From: JBBQVS01 sp038211295
GTDB lineage: Bacteria > Chloroflexota > Ktedonobacteria > Ktedonobacterales > Ktedonobacteraceae
Assembly: GCA_038211295.1 (NCBI GenBank)
Contig: JBBQVS010000016.1
Coordinates: 1-59,522 of the forward strand
Direction of reading: 5' to 3'
Length of the DNA: 59,522 nucleotides
A program made the translations under genes and the position numbers. The number at the start of each line of letters is the position of its first letter. Position 1 is the stretch's first letter. The notes beneath the pieces were generated by a model, which saw nothing but the letters and a program-made list of their open reading frames with translations, did no database searches and had not been told where the DNA came from. This document shows, in pieces, positions 7,834 through 17,012 of the stretch.

Positions 7834-8772
7834 CTGGTCGGGCGTGAACTCGTGCAGCACAATGGCGGCACCACACGCCTGATCGGGCGCAATCCACAGC
7901 AGGGGACGGGGATAATCGGGATGCTCTTTGTATGTATAGGTGACATTGCGGGCGTCGAGAAAGCGGCGCGAGGCGGCAAGGTTTTCGACGGCAAGCACCA
8001 TTCGACACAGGCTTTCACCAAACTGCTCAAAGTGCGCCGCTAACGCGCCCGTTTCGGGAAAAGCGTTAGCATCGGGTGTTGGCTCAAGAAAGCTGGGGAG
8101 TGGTGTGGCTAACTCGAAGCTCTGCTCATGTTCGTCAAGGCGGAACGCGACCAGCGTGGCGTCCCAGGCGTCAACTTCTCCATCATACGGTTCAGAGGCG
8201 TGTAGACCATAGATGTGTTCAAAGCGTTGTGCCGCCTCGTCCAGGTTCGCGACTGCGAGCGTCGCGCTCAGCACTTTTGTGGCACCCAGTGGATGCACAG
8301 GTGGCATCGTCCAACCCGCGAGCCGTATGCGTTTTTCCGCTCCGATGCTGTCGTGCTCAATAAGAAAAGGGCAGTGCTGCGTCAGGTCGGGCCGCTCGAC
8401 ATCTGTACGTGACCAGGCACGGGAACGTCCATCACCTGCTGTAAGCGACCCCGCTTTGGGGCCAATAATAGTAATGCCCCGCGCTTGCATCGCTGCGCTA
8501 TCCGCTTGCAGAGCATTTGAAGTGAGAACGAAGTTCAGGTACCCTTCGCCCTGCACCAATCGCGCAACCATGCTTTGTTGCACCTCGGCGGGTATTTTGA
8601 TCGCGATAAGTTCGATGTAGGTATCACCAATCACAATGATGCGGTTGGCGGTGCCGCCGCTTGCGTGAACGCCACCCCCGCTCGGTAGAAGTCCCAGCTT
8701 GTCGCGAAAAGTCGCGGTTGCCGCTTCAAGGTCGTGTACTCCGATGATGATGTGGTCAAGTCCTGTCAGCAT
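7831..8772 (-). CDS. Glyoxalase-like (VOC superfamily) protein
   Basis: 313 residues with the start pattern MLTGLDHIIIGVHDLEAATATF typical of the glyoxalase-like domain family (VOC fold, paired beta-alpha-beta-beta-beta units). A second unit begins near residue 165 (VLSATLAVANLDEAAQRF) and a third similar segment near 255 (RMVLAVENLAASRRFL). VOC proteins are metal-dependent isomerases, dioxygenases or resistance proteins, and nothing here fixes the substrate. The gene stands alone, and a decayed copy of its 3' end lies 2 kb away. The C-terminus ends exactly where an intergenic repeat begins, so the original tail may have been longer. Confidence 0.75.
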   Translation of the reverse strand: MLTGLDHIIIGVHDLEAATATFRDKLGLLPSGGGVHASGGTANRIIVIGDTYIELIAIKIPAEVQQSMVARLVQGEGYLNFVLTSNALQADSAAMQARGITIIGPKAGSLTAGDGRSRAWSRTDVERPDLTQHCPFLIEHDSIGAEKRIRLAGWTMPPVHPLGATKVLSATLAVANLDEAAQRFEHIYGLHASEPYDGEVDAWDATLVAFRLDEHEQSFELATPLPSFLEPTPDANAFPETGALAAHFEQFGESLCRMVLAVENLAASRRFLDARNVTYTYKEHPDYPRPLLWIAPDQACGAAIVLHEFTPDQ

Positions 8773-8829
8773 TATTTCCTCAGTTCCTCTACTTCCAGAT
8801 CGAACATTTCGACTATAGCAGCATCATTA

Positions 8830-8883
8830 TACAAAACCATGCAGGCGTCCGATACACATATCGGACGCCTGCATGGTTTTGTA
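8830..8883. terminator. 25-bp perfect hairpin downstream of secF
   Basis: Perfect 25-bp stem (8830-8854 with 8859-8883) and a 4-nt loop, starting 6 bp after the secF stop codon. No U-run follows in the secF direction. Either a strong hairpin terminator or an mRNA 3'-end stabiliser. Confidence 0.75.
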
Positions 8884-8889
8884 GTGTGC

Positions 8890-10287
8890 TTAGCCGCGTG
8901 CGCGGGCAAGTTCGCGCTCGCTCGCCTTTGGCCCATTGACAGGTTTGCGACGCCCAAAGTTGAAATCGCCCCGCTCCCACATAACCAGCAACATGCTGGC
9001 GTTGAAGATGGAGGAGTAGGTTCCGCTCACAATACCGATAAGCAGTGCCAGCGTGAAGTTATGCACGCTCCCAGTGCCGCCGAAGAGTGTAAGCGCACTC
9101 AGCGTGAAGATAACCGTCAACGAGGTATTGAGCGAACGGGCCATTGTTTGTACAAGGCTTGCGTTGACCACTTCGTCAAAGGTTTCAGAGGTACGACGCT
9201 GCATATTCTCGCGGATGCGGTCAAACACAACAATCGTATCATGTACCGAGAAACCGACAACCGTTAGCAGTGCCGTGATGAACAGCGCGTCTACCTGAAC
9301 GTGGAAAGCCCATCCCAGGATAGAGAAGATGCCAACCACAACCAGCACGTCATGCAGTAGCGCGATAATCGCGCAGGCACCATAACGCCAGGGACGCGCC
9401 ACCTTGCGAAACGCAAACGAGATGTACGCTAGAATGAGTAGTGACGCCGCGATAACCGCGAAGAACGAGTTGCGAATAGTATCGTTCGCCACCGAGGCAC
9501 TCACGACATAGTTCCCGTTCAAGGCAACATAGGACTTGCTACCGTTCAGCAGTGCTGAGTATACACCCGGCAAATTTTGCCCGTTGACTGTTGTGGTGGT
9601 AGCGATATTTATAATCTGTGTCGAGCTGCCTTGCTGAACATCCACGACAGTAATCGGCGTACCACTCGTCGCTGCTGTGGAGGTCGCAGTAGGAGTAGGA
9701 GTGCCAGCGGTCTTGGTAGGCGTCCCCGCCGTAACGGTTGGCGTACTCGTTGTTGCCGTAGGCGTCCCTGCCGCGACGGTAGGCGTCGTGCTGGCGGTTG
9801 CGGAGCCGGTTGTACCCGTGTTGGGAAGCTTCGCGAGCAGTGTTTTGATGTCCGTTAGCTGTGGTACATCCGAGAAGCCAGTAATCGTCACCAGCGTGAA
9901 TTTCTTGCCATCTGCTCCCGTGAGGTCAGCATAAACGGGTTGCTTCACATTGGTATATTTGCCCTGCACGGCGTTTGTAATCGCGGTCTGCACGGGGCCA
10001 TCGATAACGGTATTGAGACGAACCCAGACGATTTTGTTGCCGGCGAGGGCCGCGCCATTGCCAGCGTCGCCTAGAACGACCTGAAGATCGGACAGGTTGA
10101 GAGGCTTGAGCGCGGCGCGAACTTGCTCAATCTTCATCGTACTCTGCGGGCGTACACTGACGGTTGCGCCGCTACGGAAGTCGATGCCCACGTTGAGACC
10201 TGTGAATAGGAGTGAGATCACACCCGGCACGATGATTGCAAGGGAGAGCAAAATGAATGCCCAGCGATATTTTACAAGATTAAACAC
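8890..10287 (-). CDS. secF: Protein translocase subunit SecF
   Basis: RND-type membrane subunit that, with SecD, helps pull exported proteins through SecYEG. It has TM1 (residues about 8-29), the GIDFRSGATVSV motif after it, a periplasmic domain, then five membrane segments with SVHDTIVVFDRIREN, the SecF signature. At 465 residues it is much longer than the usual 300. The excess includes a low-complexity Thr/Pro/Ala stretch at about 157-211 (repeats of AGTPT) inside the periplasmic domain, plus extra beta-rich sequence after it. GTG start at 10287 is chosen because GAGGAG lies 6 nt upstream. secD ends 11 bp upstream, so the two form an operon. Confidence 0.95.
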   Translation of the reverse strand: MFNLVKYRWAFILLSLAIIVPGVISLLFTGLNVGIDFRSGATVSVRPQSTMKIEQVRAALKPLNLSDLQVVLGDAGNGAALAGNKIVWVRLNTVIDGPVQTAITNAVQGKYTNVKQPVYADLTGADGKKFTLVTITGFSDVPQLTDIKTLLAKLPNTGTTGSATASTTPTVAAGTPTATTSTPTVTAGTPTKTAGTPTPTATSTAATSGTPITVVDVQQGSSTQIINIATTTTVNGQNLPGVYSALLNGSKSYVALNGNYVVSASVANDTIRNSFFAVIAASLLILAYISFAFRKVARPWRYGACAIIALLHDVLVVVGIFSILGWAFHVQVDALFITALLTVVGFSVHDTIVVFDRIRENMQRRTSETFDEVVNASLVQTMARSLNTSLTVIFTLSALTLFGGTGSVHNFTLALLIGIVSGTYSSIFNASMLLVMWERGDFNFGRRKPVNGPKASERELARARG

Positions 10288-10298
10288 AACATACTCCT

Positions 10299-11702
10299 CT
10301 ACACGCTGCTGTTTCGCCGTGCCAACGATGCGGTGGCAGTAGCAATAGAGCCAGCAGGAAGCCCGAAGAACGCGGGATGGTTGATAACACCTGTCGGGAT
10401 GAGCAGGTTCAAGAAGGTGCGTGTGACGACAACCGCCGTAAACATACTCACGACCACACCTAAGAAGAGCGTCGTGGCGAAGCCGACGATGATGCTCGCG
10501 CTAAAGTTGGTGCCGAAGAAGAAGAGGACGGCGCAGGTAATCAGCGTCGAGATGTTCGAGTCGCGAATAGAGGGCCACGCACGACGCCAACCTATATCGA
10601 TGGCGGACGAGAGCAGACGGCCCGCACGCAATTCTTCTTTGACGCGCTCGAAAATCAGGATGTTCGCGTCTACCGCCATACCAATCGAGAGCACAAAGCC
10701 TGCGATACCCGCCAGCGTCAGTGTAACGGCGACGATTTTGAAGAGAGCAAGCGTAAACAGAGCATAGAGGACAAGCGCAACGTCCGCCAGAATGCCGGGC
10801 AAGCGATAGTAGAGTAGCATGAACAGAACGACGATGCTCAGTCCAATCGTAGCCGCGAGAATGCTTTTATTGATTGCATCTTGTCCAAGCGTGGGCGAAA
10901 TCGTTTCCTGACTCGCGATTTTGAGTGGTACGGGTAACGCACCATACTTGAGCACGTTTACAAGCTGGGTTGCCTGATCGAGCGTGAAGCGACCCTCGAT
11001 GATACCACTACCGGGAAGCTGCGAATTGATGCGGGGAGAAGAAATGACGGCGCGGTCAAGCGTCACCGTCAGATAGTCGCCAACGTGCGCCTTCGTGAAG
11101 TCGCCGAGGCGTCCATATGCCGCTCCTTGCATCGCGAAGTTAATTACATAGCCAGTGCCGCCTGTTTGCTGGTTCTGGCCGACGCTCAGACCGTTAGGGT
11201 CAAGGTCTTTACCTGTGAATAGCGCGTTTGGGCCACCATTGCTTTGCACATACTGCGCTGGATCAAATGCTGAACCTTCTGGCACGCTGGTCTGACCCGT
11301 ATCCCAGAATTCAAGATTGCCGCTTTTGAGCAGGGTCGCGATCTGTTGCTGCTGATTGCCACCGTTCAGGCCCGGCAGCTCAACCGCGATACTGTATTTG
11401 CCATCTGTTTGCTGCACACGGATGCTTGGCTCGTTGACGCCAAGACCTCCATTGACGCGGTTCTCAATCTGTGTGCGTGTGTTATTGATTTCGTCCTGTG
11501 TAGGGTTCTTATCACCGCTTGGAACAAGCAGGACACGCACGCCGCCTTGCAGGTCGAGTCCCTGTTTAAATGCGAACGGATTGGGGACACCACGATATGT
11601 ATGACCTGTCTTAAGGTCTGTCGTAGGCCAGAAGACCACGTAGGACGCGCCCACCGCCAACAAGATAATGAAGAAGAGGAGTGTGAGTGTTCCTCGACGC
11701 AT
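10299..11702 (-). CDS. secD: Protein translocase subunit SecD
   Basis: 467 residues, first gene of a secD-secF operon. Features seen: N-terminal membrane segment (7-26), FKQGLDLQGGVRVLL (the SecD D1 motif), a periplasmic P1 domain, and C-terminal membrane region with SIGMAVDANILIFERVKEEL and TLITCAVLFFFGT. This is the standard SecD layout. The protein uses the proton gradient to drive late steps of Sec export. SD GAGAGG precedes ATG. Its partner follows directly. Confidence 0.96.
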   Translation of the reverse strand: MRRGTLTLLFFIILLAVGASYVVFWPTTDLKTGHTYRGVPNPFAFKQGLDLQGGVRVLLVPSGDKNPTQDEINNTRTQIENRVNGGLGVNEPSIRVQQTDGKYSIAVELPGLNGGNQQQQIATLLKSGNLEFWDTGQTSVPEGSAFDPAQYVQSNGGPNALFTGKDLDPNGLSVGQNQQTGGTGYVINFAMQGAAYGRLGDFTKAHVGDYLTVTLDRAVISSPRINSQLPGSGIIEGRFTLDQATQLVNVLKYGALPVPLKIASQETISPTLGQDAINKSILAATIGLSIVVLFMLLYYRLPGILADVALVLYALFTLALFKIVAVTLTLAGIAGFVLSIGMAVDANILIFERVKEELRAGRLLSSAIDIGWRRAWPSIRDSNISTLITCAVLFFFGTNFSASIIVGFATTLFLGVVVSMFTAVVVTRTFLNLLIPTGVINHPAFFGLPAGSIATATASLARRNSSV

Positions 11703-12247
11703 AATGATTATTTCCTCTCACCATGACAAACTATTGTACAAAATTTTGCTCTGGGGAAACCCCGCCGCGTTCGGGGAACGATGAAGGCGCGGTCTCCCTG
11801 CTACCACTACTATCATAAATAGCTTTACTGAACACACGAAAGAACATCCTTGTATAGAGGATGCAGCACATACGGATATGCCATGATTATTCCCGCGTAG
11901 TATAGCATAGTTACTCTCTGTTGCATATACACGACGAGACCCCTGACTATTTTCTGCGTTACCCTTTTGGATGAAGTAACGACCTCTACGTCTAAGAGGA
12001 AAAGAGCTACAACCTTCGTCGCTCTGTTGCGTACCTATTTGTAGGACTATTACCCTGATAATAGGCGCATTTTAGCAAGAAAATAATAAGTGCCTGGTTG
12101 GCTCCACATGTTGCGACGACACATATTTCCCTCAAGAATTATACATTTTCGGGCAGGTCGTAACATTTTACAAGCAAAAACACTGCGGAGTTTTTCATCA
12201 GCGAACGAACAACAAACAGGCAAGAGAAGAAGGAGTTTTACTTTATC
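11703..12247. other. 545-bp divergent intergenic region
   Basis: Separates secD (minus) from the ABC ATPase (plus), so it must hold both promoters. I see only weak candidates and a few small inverted repeats (CATCCT/AGGATG at 11845-11863, CTATTA/TAATAG near 12048). No gene or recognised RNA. Confidence 0.5.
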
Positions 12248-13018
12248 ATGGAAGAAACACGAACCATTCCGGGTACAGAAGCCGAATATAACGCGACACC
12301 TACGCCTGACCCAAACCGTAGAGTCGTGATGGATGTACGTAACATTACCAAGAGCCTCCCACTTGGGCGTGAGCGCATCGATATCCTAAAAGGCATCAGT
12401 TTTCAGATTTTAAACGGCGAATTTGTCTCAATTGTTGGCCCTTCCGGTTCCGGCAAAAGTACGTTGCTGGGCATCATCGCAGGTCTCGATAATCCCACAA
12501 ATGGGCAGGTGTTAATCGATGGCGTAGACATTACCCGTATGGGCGAGGGACGCCTGGCTTCTGTTCGCAACAACAAAATCGGTATGGTCTTTCAGGCGTA
12601 TAATCTGATTCCGACATTGACCGCGCAGGAAAATGTCGAGGTTCCGCTTTACGTTGGCAAGCACAAAGGGCTACCTTCAACACGCGCTAAAGAACTCTTG
12701 ACGCTCGTAGGACTCTCACACCGCCTCTCACATCGCCCGACGCAGCTTTCCGGTGGCGAGCAACAGCGCGTGGCGATTGCGCGGGCGTTGTCAACCGATC
12801 CCGCGTTTGTAATCGCTGACGAGCCAACAGGCAACCTTGACGCGAAAAACGGCGAGAACGTGCTTAAACTTATCGCCGACCTGCGAGACCGCACCGGCAA
12901 AACCTTTATCATCGCAACACACGACCCGGAAGTCGCGAAACACGCTGACCGCGCCATTCGTATCGTTGATGGCCTCATCGCGTCAATCGACAACACCGGC
13001 GGGAGAATCACACAATAA
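12248..13018 (+). CDS. ABC transporter ATPase, MacB/LolD type
   Basis: 256 residues. Walker A GPSGSGKST, Q-loop VFQAYNLIP, signature LSGGEQQRVAIARAL, Walker B VIADEPTGNLD and H-loop ATHD are all intact. The NLD ending and LSGGEQQ signature place it in the MacB/LolD/FtsE group, which couples ATP hydrolysis to mechanotransmission by an FtsX-like permease rather than to ordinary pumping. The stop codon overlaps the permease start (TAATG), so the two are coupled and form one transporter. Residues 1-28 before the domain are a short disordered extension. Substrate unknown; lipoprotein, peptide or lipid handling is usual for the group. Confidence 0.93.
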   Translation: MEETRTIPGTEAEYNATPTPDPNRRVVMDVRNITKSLPLGRERIDILKGISFQILNGEFVSIVGPSGSGKSTLLGIIAGLDNPTNGQVLIDGVDITRMGEGRLASVRNNKIGMVFQAYNLIPTLTAQENVEVPLYVGKHKGLPSTRAKELLTLVGLSHRLSHRPTQLSGGEQQRVAIARALSTDPAFVIADEPTGNLDAKNGENVLKLIADLRDRTGKTFIIATHDPEVAKHADRAIRIVDGLIASIDNTGGRITQ

Positions 13019-15765
13019 TGAAAGCTTCGATGTACTTCAACTACACAACACGCTCGCTGCTTCGAGGCGGACAGCGCACACTACTGGCGATTTTTTGTGT
13101 TGCCGTTGGTGTGATGGCGATTGTCTCGCTACAACTTGTGGGGTTGATGATTAACAACGCCTTCAATACCAATGTGCGCGATGGCAACGGCGGCGATATC
13201 GCCGTTACGTCGCAAAATCAACCATTTACACAGGATGACCTCGCGTACTTCGATAAGCTCAAAGCAGACAACAAAATCACGGGGTACACGCCCGTTGTCA
13301 ATAACACGGGTAAGATTACTGTCAACAGTTCCAAGCGTCAAAGCTTTACCGCGCGTACCGTTGACCCCGCGACCTATCCGGTGGTGACACCGCCAGCTTT
13401 TCTTGCCCCGAAGGATGGCAAGATTTCCGACCTGCTTAAAAACAATCAGGTGATTGTGACGCAACCATTTATCGACCAGTATCACAAAAAAGTTGGAGAC
13501 GCGGTTGACCTCAACATCTCCTCGTCACGGGGAGTCGGGCGCACCATTCACGCGACCATCGCCGGCATTGTCTCCGAAACGGGTGTGCTGACACAGGCTG
13601 GCAGTGTGGTATTGATTTCGCAGACCGACTTCAAAGCAGCTGACACTAAAGCAGTGACAACATTCGACACGGTAGATATCGCGACTAAGACGGCGGCTCA
13701 GGCCGATAGTGTAGCGAAAGATATTCAGGGCAAGTTCCCCGTCTCAACGGCCCAAACTGCTTCCGATGCACTCAAGCAGCAACAGGCGCAGGTTGACCAG
13801 ATTCGCTACTTCCTCGAAATCTCAGGCTTGCTGGCTCTGCTGATTGGCGGCATTGGTATCGTCAACACTATGCAGGTGCTTCTCTCACGGCGCAAAACGG
13901 AGATCGCGATGCTCAAAACGACGGGATATCGTCGCTTTGACCTCTACCTCCTGTTCGGCCTTGAGGCTGGTCTGCTTGGCCTGACGGGTGGCATCGTCGG
14001 CGCGGCTGTCGCGACAGGCGTCAGCTACCTGGTTCGCAATCTAGTGCAACAGACATTCGCGATTAGCATTCCCTTTACACTTGACCCGATCACTATTGGC
14101 GGCGGCGTGGTGATTGGACTTGTGACCGCGTTAATCTTTGGCTTGCTCCCGATTGTACAAGCGGCGAACATTCGTCCGTTGAATGTTATTCGTGACATAC
14201 CAGAAGGCAACGGCGTCGGCAGCGTCTTCCTGACAATTGGAATGTTGATTGTGCTTTCGGTTCTCTTCTGTGCGCTGGCAATCGTTATTCTCAACAATAA
14301 CGTTTTTCTGGGGCTGGCCTCGGTCTATGGCACATTCATCTTTCTCGGCCTGTTGAGCCTGTTCTTGCTGCTGGTGATCTTCCTGGTAAGCAAGTTGCCC
14401 GTTCCGGAAAAGTTCAACATCTGGTTGCTCTTGCTGGTTGTGCTTGGTGTAGCCATTTCCGCGCTCCTGTTCAAAATCGCGCTGACCTTTAGCGTGCTCT
14501 TGTTCGTGGTATCGCTGCTCGGATTGATAATCATGTTCCTGCCGCGTCCCGCGAAGGCGACAACAAAAATGGCGTTCCGCAATCTTGGTCGCACCCGCGC
14601 ACGCACAACCACAACGATGCTGGCATTGTTCGTTGGGGTCTTCACCATCGGCTTGATTCTGGTGCTGGGACAGGACATCCGCGAGAAAATCAACGACGTA
14701 ATCGCGAAGTCGTTCGCCTTCAATGTCATCTCGCTCACAACGGGCAAGGACACGACAGCGTTGCACGATAAGCTCTCCACTGTTCCCGGTCTGCAAGCGT
14801 ATCGACAGCGCAATCTGGCGACAGTCGCGCCCGTTTCAGTCAACGATAAGCCAATCCTGACGCTATTGCCGAAAAGCGACTCACAGGCATCGCGCACAAA
14901 CCTGGGACGCGGGGGGACACTGTACTTCCTGGGTGGACTAGAAGGCTACGATGTTGGCAACAACCAGTTGCCCAGCACGCAAGACCTGTCAATCAAAGCG
15001 GGTCGCAACCTCACAACGGCTGACACGGGAACCGGAAATGTACTGGTAAACAATCAGCTTCTTATTACTGATCCACTGCACTTGAAAATTGGGGACACGA
15101 TTGTTGTTTCCAGCATTGACCGTAAAACGGTAAAGACGCTGACGGTTGTCGGAGCGTATCAGCAACTCACTCTGGGGTCTAACCTCAATCCTATTATCGC
15201 GTCTTCTGACACGGTAAGAACATTGAGTCCCGCAGGCTTCGATCAGACTGTTTTCTATATGAAGGTCGATACCACAAAGGTCAGCAAGGCAGTTGATGAT
15301 ATCGGCAACACTGTCCCGAACGCGTTTATTGTCAACCTCGCGAATATCGGCAACATCATCAACACCTTCTTGAATGATGCGCTGCTGACCCTAACCACAA
15401 TCGCCTCGCTCTCGCTGCTTGCGGGTATCATCATCATAGCGAATGCGGTGGCGCTGGCGATGTTGGAGCGGAGACGTGAACTGGGCATTCTTAAATCGGT
15501 GGGCTACACCAGTGGCACCATTCTCAGTGAGGTGCTGATCGAGAACGGGCTGGTTGGTGGTATCGGTGCGCTGCTGGCGGTGATTGTGGTGACGATAGTC
15601 ACGACGCTACTCGGCACGTACCTATTCAAGTCCGATCTCGCGGTGAACAGTGGTATCGTTCTCGCGCTGATCGCGGGTTCGGCACTACTAGCGATGCTCA
15701 CCGCCGCACTTGTGGCGTGGGGTTCTGTTCGCGTGCGCCCGTTAGAGGTGCTACGCTACGAATAA
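13018..15765 (+). CDS. FtsX-like ABC permease with two permease modules
   Basis: 915 residues. TM1 lies near 20-42 (LLAIFCVAVGVMAIVSLQLVGLM), followed by a large extracytoplasmic MacB-type domain (about 45-255), an FtsX core with three helices near 270-390, four further helices (about 400-500), then a second cycle: TM, a second extracytoplasmic domain (about 550-770) and three helices ending in SVRVRPLEVLRYE. This two-FtsX-domain architecture is common in Gram-positive and Chloroflexota transporters that work with a MacB/LolD ATPase, here encoded just upstream. Cargo is unknown. Confidence 0.9.
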   Translation: MKASMYFNYTTRSLLRGGQRTLLAIFCVAVGVMAIVSLQLVGLMINNAFNTNVRDGNGGDIAVTSQNQPFTQDDLAYFDKLKADNKITGYTPVVNNTGKITVNSSKRQSFTARTVDPATYPVVTPPAFLAPKDGKISDLLKNNQVIVTQPFIDQYHKKVGDAVDLNISSSRGVGRTIHATIAGIVSETGVLTQAGSVVLISQTDFKAADTKAVTTFDTVDIATKTAAQADSVAKDIQGKFPVSTAQTASDALKQQQAQVDQIRYFLEISGLLALLIGGIGIVNTMQVLLSRRKTEIAMLKTTGYRRFDLYLLFGLEAGLLGLTGGIVGAAVATGVSYLVRNLVQQTFAISIPFTLDPITIGGGVVIGLVTALIFGLLPIVQAANIRPLNVIRDIPEGNGVGSVFLTIGMLIVLSVLFCALAIVILNNNVFLGLASVYGTFIFLGLLSLFLLLVIFLVSKLPVPEKFNIWLLLLVVLGVAISALLFKIALTFSVLLFVVSLLGLIIMFLPRPAKATTKMAFRNLGRTRARTTTTMLALFVGVFTIGLILVLGQDIREKINDVIAKSFAFNVISLTTGKDTTALHDKLSTVPGLQAYRQRNLATVAPVSVNDKPILTLLPKSDSQASRTNLGRGGTLYFLGGLEGYDVGNNQLPSTQDLSIKAGRNLTTADTGTGNVLVNNQLLITDPLHLKIGDTIVVSSIDRKTVKTLTVVGAYQQLTLGSNLNPIIASSDTVRTLSPAGFDQTVFYMKVDTTKVSKAVDDIGNTVPNAFIVNLANIGNIINTFLNDALLTLTTIASLSLLAGIIIIANAVALAMLERRRELGILKSVGYTSGTILSEVLIENGLVGGIGALLAVIVVTIVTTLLGTYLFKSDLAVNSGIVLALIAGSALLAMLTAALVAWGSVRVRPLEVLRYE

Positions 15766-15782
15766 CACTTACTACGTTTGAG

Positions 15783-15826
15783 GAGCAAGAGTGCATGGTC
15801 TGTTAACAGACCATGCACTCTTGCTC
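15783..15826. terminator. 44-nt perfect palindrome between convergent genes
   Basis: Perfect self-complementary 44-mer centred on GTTAAC, lying between the ends of the permease (plus) and the glycosyltransferase (minus) and touching the latter's stop codon. Likely a bidirectional terminator. No U-run on either side. Confidence 0.8.
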
Positions 15827-17010
15827 TATTTTGCTGTAATGTACTGCCGCCCTTTCCAGACCGTCCCACGCTTACGATAATGCCAGCGTATCGAGTTGAG
15901 TAGTATCAGACATTCAAGCGTAATCGAGACGGGGTGCAAGAAACACAGCAACAATAACATGCCACTTTGTGCGTGCGCGAAGTGAAACAGCAGAAGAACG
16001 CGCATCAAAACCGCAAGCAAGTAGGTACTTAGTGCGAACAAAAAAATGGGCGTGATGAGTGGAACAGCGATAGCAGTGATAAGCACTACTGGCGGTACGA
16101 CAAAGAGTAGTATATTTAGCGAAAGGGCCAGCAAGGCAAACAGAAGCGAATAGTTGTAGAACGCGAACAGGTTTTTCGAGAAGCCCATCCAGACCTCGCG
16201 AAACGAGCGATACATGCGACAGCGCACAAGGTCTTGCGCGTCCGCGAAGAGCATTCGCAGGCCAGCGGCTTTGGTCGCACGGGCTAGCAACACGTCTTCT
16301 AATATGCGATTTTTCACCGCCTCGTGTCCACCGATACGCATGTATGCCCCCCGTTCAAAACAGATCAGTTGCCCGTTGCCCGTCGCAAGACTTGGCTCTG
16401 GTCGCGTCGGAATAAGTACCGTTGGTAGGAGAGACATGATGGTAAAGGCGATCAGCGGCACCACGAGTTGTTCGCCAAGACTGCCAAGCTCATATGCGGG
16501 TTGCGCCGTGAGCATGGATACGGCGCGGTCTCGCATTGTGAAAAGCACAGACGTTACCGTTGCGGGCATGTGAACGGTATCGGCGTCCGTAAAAAAGAGG
16601 TAGTCGCCCGTCGCGGATTGAGCAAGCTGGTGACAGGCAAAGTTTTTGCCGCCCCACCCTGATGGCAAGGCTTCCCCCTGTAGAAGCCGTAGCCGTCCCC
16701 GTTGCGCGATGGGGAGGTCGTCAATAATCTGTTGCACAATCGTTGCCGTCGCGTCGCTACTGTGGTCATTGAGCACAAGCACTTCGAGTTTTGAATAGGT
16801 CTGCGCGACAAGCGAACGTACACAGCGTTCGATGGATAGCTCCTCGTCACGCGCAGGAATGAGAATAGAGACAAGGGGTTCTGCTGCTCGCGGTGAAGAA
16901 TGCGTTTTCAGGCGAGGAAAAGTGAACAGGTTCAATACAAGAATGCCGAGCATCATACAAAGGATGGTAACTACGACTATAAGAATAATGAAGAGAGAAG
17001 AGGCACCCAT
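15826..17010 (-). CDS. Family 2 glycosyltransferase, membrane-bound, carotenoid-type
   Basis: 394 residues. N-terminal TM (5-30), GT-A domain with VSILIPARDEELSIERCV, LNDHSSDAT, GWGGKNFACHQLA and the metal-binding FFTDADT, acceptor-region signature ILEDVLLARATKAAGLRM, then 3-4 C-terminal membrane helices. The layout and the GWGGKNFA motif resemble the CrtQ glucosyltransferase of staphyloxanthin synthesis and the related HpnB-like enzymes. Its start is 2 bp from the acyltransferase stop, and a CrtI-like gene is divergent next door, which supports transfer of sugar to a carotenoid. Hopanoid or lipid acceptors remain possible. Confidence 0.8.
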   Translation of the reverse strand: MGASSLFIILIVVVTILCMMLGILVLNLFTFPRLKTHSSPRAAEPLVSILIPARDEELSIERCVRSLVAQTYSKLEVLVLNDHSSDATATIVQQIIDDLPIAQRGRLRLLQGEALPSGWGGKNFACHQLAQSATGDYLFFTDADTVHMPATVTSVLFTMRDRAVSMLTAQPAYELGSLGEQLVVPLIAFTIMSLLPTVLIPTRPEPSLATGNGQLICFERGAYMRIGGHEAVKNRILEDVLLARATKAAGLRMLFADAQDLVRCRMYRSFREVWMGFSKNLFAFYNYSLLFALLALSLNILLFVVPPVVLITAIAVPLITPIFLFALSTYLLAVLMRVLLLFHFAHAQSGMLLLLCFLHPVSITLECLILLNSIRWHYRKRGTVWKGRQYITAK

Positions 17011-17012
17011 GG

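Noticed and set aside
14131..14796. 221-codon minus-strand ORF inside the permease gene
   Set aside because: Low-complexity shadow of membrane-helix codons in the FtsX-like permease, with no RBS and no recognisable domain.
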